Shown here in pieces: positions 42,801-46,870 of a stretch of DNA of 46,870 bases. A program made the position numbers and the translations under genes. Each line of letters opens with the position of its first letter. Position 1 is the first letter of the stretch. A model generated the notes under the pieces. That model worked only from the letters and a program-made list of their open reading frames with translations. It did no database searches and was not told where the DNA came from. The DNA is from Lachnospiraceae bacterium. Lineage in GTDB: Bacteria > Bacillota > Clostridia > Lachnospirales > Lachnospiraceae. The stretch is taken from contig JAFVAL010000004.1 in the NCBI GenBank assembly GCA_017480565.1, positions 1 to 46,870 on the forward strand. Reading direction: 5' to 3'.

Positions 42801-43043
42801 CCATCCAAACAGCCCTTTCTTGGCTTCCTCCGTCTTCACGCCCGTCAGCGTATAACCGGTCTCATCAATCACTTTCCTAAGTTCATCCTCATCAAGCGCG
42901 TTCTCAGAGATCACCTCAGCCTGTGCCTTCGCTCTGGACGCTTTGACCTTCTTCACCTGAAAATGATTCCGGATCGCATCATTGATATGTGCCTCGCACA
43001 TGCTGCACATCATTCCATCGATTCCGACAATTGTCTTAATCAT
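42798..43043 (-). CDS. Heavy-metal-associated (HMA) domain protein (81 aa)
   Basis: A small ferredoxin-like metal-binding protein of the CopZ/MerP type. The metal site is GMMCSMCEAH (Cys-x-x-Cys), in a typical one-domain frame ending KVIDETGYTLTGV. A basic middle (VKKVKASRAKAQAEV) and a short tail follow. The ATG at 43043 (MIKTIVGIDG) is chosen because GGAGG lies 8 nt upstream; earlier in-frame starts overlap that site. It is last in the feo operon. HMA proteins usually carry copper, zinc or similar metals, so its place in an iron operon is notable. Confidence 0.9.
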   Translation of the reverse strand: MIKTIVGIDGMMCSMCEAHINDAIRNHFQVKKVKASRAKAQAEVISENALDEDELRKVIDETGYTLTGVKTEEAKKGLFGW

Positions 43044-43106
43044 ATTCATTTCCTCCAATCAGGTATATACAATCAGGGGGCTGCCCGCAGACAGCCCCCT
43101 CTCTCG

Positions 43107-43295
43107 CTATTTTACAGCATGTGCAGAACCGCCGTGGCATTTACCGGCCATCGCGCAGTGTGAGCACTTGTTGCCGCAGGAAGTCCGACCCATCTTCTTG
43201 TCGCGGATCATCACGTGAATGATCAGCCCGACGACAATCAGTAACACGATCAGGGTCAGAATCGTCCCTAAATTTGCAGATAACCATGTTAGCAT
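43107..43295 (-). CDS. FeoB-associated Cys-rich membrane protein (62 aa)
   Basis: One N-terminal membrane helix (MLTWLSANLGTILTLIVLLIV, about 5-30) and a short cytoplasmic tail with four cysteines and histidine (CGNKCSHCAMAGKCHGG). This is the pattern of small proteins found beside feoB in Firmicutes. The tail probably binds Fe2+ or helps FeoB. The ATG at 43295 is preferred over a GTG three codons earlier, which is too close to AAAGGA. It follows feoB after 60 nt. Confidence 0.88.
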   Translation of the reverse strand: MLTWLSANLGTILTLIVLLIVVGLIIHVMIRDKKMGRTSCGNKCSHCAMAGKCHGGSAHAVK

Positions 43296-43355
43296 GAAAC
43301 GCACTTCCTTTCCAAATATTTTCTACATTCTACCACAAAGAGTAGATAATGTCGA

Positions 43356-45842
43356 TTAGTTTACCTTTACGGTCAGCTTGGTTGCTTCCTTATAAGGCTT
43401 GAAGAGCAGGTAAATGAATGCTGCGATCAAAGCGATAGCAAGGATCAGACCGATGACATTTAAGTTGCCTGTGAAGGCAGAGCCTACCTGATAGATGACA
43501 AATGCTACCACATAAGCAAGTCCGCACTGATAACCAATCGCGAACCAGGTCCACTTACGGTTGTTCATCTCACGCTTGATAGCACCGATTGCTGCGAAGC
43601 AAGGAGCGCAAAGAAGGTTAAACGCTAAGAAGCTGTAACCTGCAACTCTGGTAAATGCCTGTGCCAGCTGTGCATAGACAGAAGTCTCATCAGAATGATA
43701 CAGGACACCCATCGTACCAACGATGTTCTCTTTTGCCACAAGACCGGTGATCGAAGCCACAGCTGCCTGCCATGTTCCCCATCCAAGAGGAGCAAAGATC
43801 CAAGCGATTGCATTTCCGACACGTGCTAAGATGCTCATGCCGATCTCTTCTTCTTCCAGCATGCCAAATGCACCTTCATTCCAGCCAAATCTGGACAGGA
43901 ACCAAATCACGATGGTGGAAAGCAGGATGATGGTACCAGCTTTCTTGATGAAGGACCAGCCACGCTCCCACATGCTGCGAAGTACATTTCCTAAGGTCGG
44001 CCAGTGATAAGCCGGCAGCTCCATAACGAACGGAGCAGGATCGCCAGCGAACATCTTGGTCTTCTTTAAGATGATACCGGAGCAAATGATTGCTGCCATA
44101 CCAAGGAAGTATGCAGAGGTTGCAACCCATGCGGAACCACCAAAGATTGCACCTGCGATCATCGCGATGAACGGAACCTTTGCGCCGCAAGGGATAAATG
44201 TTGTCGTCATGATCGTCATACGACGGTCACGCTCATTCTCGATCGTTCTCGAAGCCATGACACCAGGGATGCCGCAGCCGGTACCGATTAAGATCGGGAT
44301 AAAGGACTTACCGGACAGACCGAAACGACGGAAGATACGGTCAAGAACGAAAGCAACACGTGCCATGTAACCGCAAGCTTCCACGAAGGCTAACAGTAAG
44401 AACAGAACCAGCATCTGAGGTACGAAACCTAAAACTGCGCCTACACCGGCAACAATACCGTCAAGGATCAGGCCCTTCAACCAATCTGCGCAGCCGATCT
44501 TGTCAAGGAGGCCTTCAACGAGAACCGGAATACCAGGTACCCATACACCATAGTCAGCCGGGTCTGGCTCATCGAATCCATTTTCCTCAAAGTAAGCCAC
44601 TGCATCCTTAAAGGACATTGCATTGGTCTCTTCTTCGTCTGCATCCTCAGGAACCGCATCGAAGTAAACATCAATCTCAGAATCTTCCAGAGTCTCTTCA
44701 TCTTCCACGGTGTACTTCACAGAAGTCTCCGTCGCGGTAAAAGCCTTCATCTCGGCAAGTGTCGCGTCAGCGTCAAACTCTTCGTCTTCTGTGTCAAGAC
44801 CCATGTAAGCATCGATTGCCTGAACCGCTGCGGTGTAGTCATCGCCGGCTTCCTCTGCTGCTGCAGAGCCGATGCCAAACAGATGCCAGCCATCACCGAA
44901 GAGGCCGTCATTTGCCCAGTCAGTTGCGGAAGCACCGACAGTAACCATGGACAGATAGTAGATTAAGAACATCACTGCGATGAAGATCGGAAGACCTAAC
45001 CAACGGTTGGTGACGACCTTATCGATCTTATCGGAGGTGGTCAGTTCGCCGGCTGCTTTCTTCTTATAGCAACCCTTTAACACCTGTGCGATGTAAATGT
45101 ATCTCTCGTTGGTGATGATGGACTCTGCATCGTCATCCATCTCTTTTTCAGCTTCTGCGATATGATCCTCGACATCCTTCATCACATCGGCAGGAAGATT
45201 CAGCTGCTCTAATACCTTGTCATCACGCTCAAAAAGCTTGATGGCATACCAGCGCTGCTGCTCTACAGGCATATCAGCGACTGCATGCTCCTCGATGTGT
45301 GCCAACGCATGCTCCACAGCGCCAGTGAACTTGTGAAGCGGAACGGTCTTGCCATTCTGTGCAGCCTCAACAGCAGCCTGTGCAGCCTCGTCGATACCGG
45401 TACCCTTCAGTGCGGAAATCTCAACGATCTTAACACCAAGTTCTCTTGCAAGCTGATCGGTGTTGATCCTATCGCCATTCTTGCGAACCACATCCATCAT
45501 GTTGATCGCGATGACAACCGGGATACCAAGCTCGGTCAGCTGTGTTGTCAGATACAGGTTACGCTCAAGGTTGGTACCGTCAACGATGTTTAAGATCGCG
45601 TCAGGACGCTCATTGATCAGATAATTTCTTGCTACGACTTCCTCCAAGGTGTACGGAGAAAGAGAATAAATACCCGGAAGGTCAGTGATGGTTACGCCAT
45701 CCTGCTTTCTTAACTTACCTTCCTTCTTTTCAACAGTAACGCCGGGCCAGTTACCAACGAACTGGTTCGAGCCGGTCAGCGCGTTAAACAGTGTCGTCTT
45801 ACCACTGTTCGGGTTGCCGGCAAGTGCAATTCTAAGTGCCAT
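43356..45842 (-). CDS. feoB: Ferrous iron transporter FeoB with a long acidic insertion (828 aa)
   Basis: A GTPase-coupled Fe2+ importer in the cytoplasmic membrane. The N-terminal G domain has G1 GNPNSGKT (9-16), G3 DLPG (54-57), G4 NMMD (114-117) and SAL (143-145), followed by the helical GDI domain. The membrane part starts with a helix at about 283-303 and contains the Gate motifs (FIPILIGTGCGIPGVMASRTI; TFIPCGAKVPF) and about eight helices. Between the first helix and the next (VPGIPVLVEGLLDKIG, about 435-450) are about 130 residues, very acidic, where most FeoB proteins have a short loop. It is third in the operon, 88 nt after the second feoA. Confidence 0.96.
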   Translation of the reverse strand: MALRIALAGNPNSGKTTLFNALTGSNQFVGNWPGVTVEKKEGKLRKQDGVTITDLPGIYSLSPYTLEEVVARNYLINERPDAILNIVDGTNLERNLYLTTQLTELGIPVVIAINMMDVVRKNGDRINTDQLARELGVKIVEISALKGTGIDEAAQAAVEAAQNGKTVPLHKFTGAVEHALAHIEEHAVADMPVEQQRWYAIKLFERDDKVLEQLNLPADVMKDVEDHIAEAEKEMDDDAESIITNERYIYIAQVLKGCYKKKAAGELTTSDKIDKVVTNRWLGLPIFIAVMFLIYYLSMVTVGASATDWANDGLFGDGWHLFGIGSAAAEEAGDDYTAAVQAIDAYMGLDTEDEEFDADATLAEMKAFTATETSVKYTVEDEETLEDSEIDVYFDAVPEDADEEETNAMSFKDAVAYFEENGFDEPDPADYGVWVPGIPVLVEGLLDKIGCADWLKGLILDGIVAGVGAVLGFVPQMLVLFLLLAFVEACGYMARVAFVLDRIFRRFGLSGKSFIPILIGTGCGIPGVMASRTIENERDRRMTIMTTTFIPCGAKVPFIAMIAGAIFGGSAWVATSAYFLGMAAIICSGIILKKTKMFAGDPAPFVMELPAYHWPTLGNVLRSMWERGWSFIKKAGTIILLSTIVIWFLSRFGWNEGAFGMLEEEEIGMSILARVGNAIAWIFAPLGWGTWQAAVASITGLVAKENIVGTMGVLYHSDETSVYAQLAQAFTRVAGYSFLAFNLLCAPCFAAIGAIKREMNNRKWTWFAIGYQCGLAYVVAFVIYQVGSAFTGNLNVIGLILAIALIAAFIYLLFKPYKEATKLTVKVN

Positions 45843-45930
45843 TGCTATCGTTTCCTCCCATTTCTTCGTCAGTCAGTTATATAATCCTAACTGCGATTGT
45901 TATTTTTTGCGGCCTTAGGGCCGCATTCAT

Positions 45931-46152
45931 TTATTCCACTTCTACCATGTCTGCGTCAGCTTTACGGATCGAAAGTTCATAACCACGAACCGTCACTTCA
46001 ATCGGATCTCCCAGCGGAGCAACCTTACGAACATAAACTTCAACACCCTTGGTCAGGCCCATGTCCATAATTCTGCGCTTAACAGCGCCTTCACCGTGAA
46101 GCTTTACAACCTTGACAGTATCGCCAATCTTCACCTGCTTTAATGTCTTCAT
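45931..46152 (-). CDS. feoA: FeoA domain protein (73 aa)
   Basis: A small SH3-like cytosolic protein that assists FeoB. The pattern is complete: GDTVKVVKLHGEGAVKRRIMDMGLTKGVEVYVRKVAPLGDPIEVTVRGYELSIRKADADMVEVE. It lies 14 nt after another feoA and is followed by feoB. The two FeoA proteins differ clearly, so they are not a fresh duplication. Confidence 0.95.
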   Translation of the reverse strand: MKTLKQVKIGDTVKVVKLHGEGAVKRRIMDMGLTKGVEVYVRKVAPLGDPIEVTVRGYELSIRKADADMVEVE

Positions 46153-46166
46153 GACGTCTCCTTCCC

Positions 46167-46379
46167 TTAAACCATGATGCGTTGCGCCATCTCTTTGCTG
46201 ATCGCAACCCTGGATTCTTTTACGTTGACAATCACGTTGCCAGCGATCTCAGAAACAACAATCACCGTATGACCCGGAACAAAACCAAGATTCTCCAGAT
46301 GTTGTCTGATCTCCTGATTCCCTCCGACCTTACGGATAATCAACTCCTCCCCCGCATTCGCGAGCGTTAAAGGCATCAT
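46167..46379 (-). CDS. feoA: FeoA domain protein, first gene of the iron operon (70 aa)
   Basis: An SH3-like FeoA domain: LTLANAGEELIIRKVGG, EIRQHLENLGFVPGHTVIVVSEIAGNVIVNVKESRVAISKEMAQRIMV. It differs from the second FeoA in its core and may have a separate role; two-FeoA operons are common in Clostridia. GAGGAATTCT precedes the ATG. Promoter and operator-like dyads lie at 46418-46498. Confidence 0.94.
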   Translation of the reverse strand: MMPLTLANAGEELIIRKVGGNQEIRQHLENLGFVPGHTVIVVSEIAGNVIVNVKESRVAISKEMAQRIMV

Positions 46380-46417
46380 ATAGAATTCCTCTTTTCTTTT
46401 GGAATTAGTTTAATGGC

Positions 46418-46433
46418 TCTAACACATTTTAGA
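46418..46433. promoter_or_regulatory. Second TCTAA/TTAGA dyad before feoA
   Basis: TCTAAC-ACAT-TTTAGA, 6-4-6 spacing with one mismatch, about 40 nt before the feoA start. It is probably an accessory site for the regulator that binds 46447-46462. Confidence 0.45.
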
Positions 46434-46446
46434 TATGCTACCATAT

Positions 46447-46462
46447 GTTAGATTCCTCTAAC
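46447..46462. promoter_or_regulatory. Candidate iron-regulator operator (perfect dyad) before feoA
   Basis: GTTAGA-TTCC-TCTAAC is a perfect 6-4-6 inverted repeat just downstream of the -10 box, where a bound repressor would block initiation. A third half-site TCTAAC lies at 46477-46482 within the promoter spacer. TTAG...CTAA dyads are typical of DtxR/IdeR/MntR-type sites; Fur-type control is less likely on sequence grounds. Confidence 0.6.
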
Positions 46463-46469
46463 TCAAGTT

Positions 46470-46498
46470 ATTGTATTCTAACTTCAGGTGTCTGTCAA
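46470..46498 (-). promoter_or_regulatory. Promoter of the feo operon
   Basis: On the minus strand TTGACA (46493-46498), spacer 17, TACAAT (46470-46475): a strong sigma-A promoter about 90 nt before feoA. Confidence 0.88.
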
Positions 46499-46555
46499 GA
46501 GGATTCGGGAAAAATTATCATTGCAATGGGTTCGTCGCAGTTTCGATCTTGGCAG

Positions 46556-46827
46556 GGACACCTTGCGGTTTCGCTCGCGACGAAATTGCAAGCAATTTCT
46601 TACGCCGCCAGTAGCGGACACGTAAGCGGCCTTCCATCGTCACTCCCGCGAATAGAGTATCATACATAAAGCTTGGGGCGTTGCTTACTCACCGAACGCC
46701 ACAACTGAGACCCGCTATCATGCAAGCATGAGCGGCTCTGAGAATTGTGTCGTTATAGCCCCAAGCTTTTTCGATTTACGTATTCCCCGCGAGTCGTCGC
46801 CGATGCGCGCCAGCCAAGTGCCGACTG
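46556..46827. repeat. GC-rich structured repeat, copy B, upstream of the iron operon
   Basis: Positions 46556-46570 match the left arm of copy A (GGGACACCTTGCGG against GGGACGCCTTGCGG). The 31-nt block 46620-46650 matches 42453-42483 with one difference. The 35-nt block 46793-46827 matches 42485-42519 with two. In copy A the two blocks are one base apart; here 142 nt lie between them. A perfect AAATTGC/GCAATTT hairpin is at 46583-46598. No gene is seen from 46499 to the window end. Confidence 0.85.
46651..46785. mobile_element. 135-nt palindromic insert inside repeat copy B (MITE-like, putative)
   Basis: It is bordered by CCCGCG on both sides (46645-46650 and 46786-46791), and copy A has only one such site there. 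Inside are an 11-bp perfect stem AAGCTTGGGGC (46669-46679) with GCCCCAAGCTT (46758-46768), a GGCGTT/AACGCC hairpin, and an imperfect hairpin (46701-46748) with the tip TCATGCAAGCATGA. The ends read AATA...TATTC. There is no coding capacity. Insertion with target duplication is inferred from one comparison only; deletion from copy A is the alternative. Confidence 0.5.
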
Positions 46828-46870
46828 TCTCAAAGACCCTGCAGATCGAAGCCTGCTCCTCCGTGAGGTC

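Noticed and set aside
46445-46669. A 74-codon plus-strand frame upstream of feoA
   Set aside because: It starts inside the operator dyad and runs through repeat copy B; no ribosome binding site.
42389-46827. Possible CRISPR array or integron attC cassettes in the repeat regions
   Set aside because: Only two copies with no regular spacing, no cas genes and no integrase; the architecture is long imperfect inverted repeats, not short direct repeats with spacers.

Overview
The window reads as chromosomal DNA of a low-to-mid-GC anaerobic Firmicute, most probably a Clostridia/Lachnospiraceae-type organism. The reasons are strong GGAGG ribosome binding sites, TTGACA/TATAAT promoters, a B. subtilis-like core gene order, and anaerobic functions (NfnAB-type transhydrogenase, FeoAAB ferrous iron uptake, an IscR/NifS pair). 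Species cannot be told from what I can see. Almost every gene lies on the minus strand. The exceptions are mnmA, a ComB-like gene and perhaps one small ORF.

Layout. 1-300: the 5' end of a 16S rRNA gene reading off the left edge, with its leader and a strong rrn promoter. 345-3200: a small unknown gene and lon; lon has a CIRCE operator (HrcA control). 3233-6991: mnmA (+), an ABC-F ATPase (-) and a ComB-like gene (+). 7005-26094: a run of nineteen minus-strand genes, yicC-gmk-rpoZ-lepB-FAH-murF-priA-def-fmt-yugP-rsmB-rlmN-prpC-prkC-rsgA-rpe-thiN-DUF937-MmcQ/EVE. It starts at a good promoter at 26168-26196 and ends at a terminator at 6990-7020. It joins translation (def, fmt, rlmN, rsmB, rsgA), replication restart, cell wall and secretion (murF, lepB) and Ser/Thr phosphosignalling (prkC/prpC). 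The order matches the B. subtilis yloA-thiN region, except that lepB, an FAH-family gene and murF stand where coaBC is expected, and no remA is visible. 26185-28748: hisJ-like and rqcH. 28944-34804: one coupled operon, membrane protein-rluF-ligA-metA-iscR-nifS.

35139-35366 holds tRNA-Arg(CCG) followed by an elaborate inverted-repeat structure. 35452-36990 is a GGDEF-EAL protein in which both catalytic signatures are eroded. 37053-39331 is nfnAB and 39437-42302 a histidine kinase/response regulator pair. 42798-46379 is an iron operon (feoA-feoA-feoB-small Cys-rich membrane protein-HMA protein) behind a promoter that overlaps TTAGA/TCTAA dyads.

The most unusual material is intergenic. Related GC-rich structured repeats flank the iron operon (42389-42800 and 46556-46827). 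The upstream copy is interrupted by a 135-nt palindromic segment bordered by a 6-bp direct repeat. A hairpin in that segment shares a 14-nt identical tip and the same bulge position with the hairpin behind tRNA-Arg, while the stem below differs in a compensated way. These look like a family of small structured or mobile intergenic elements. I found no CRISPR array, prophage, transposase or obvious defence system.
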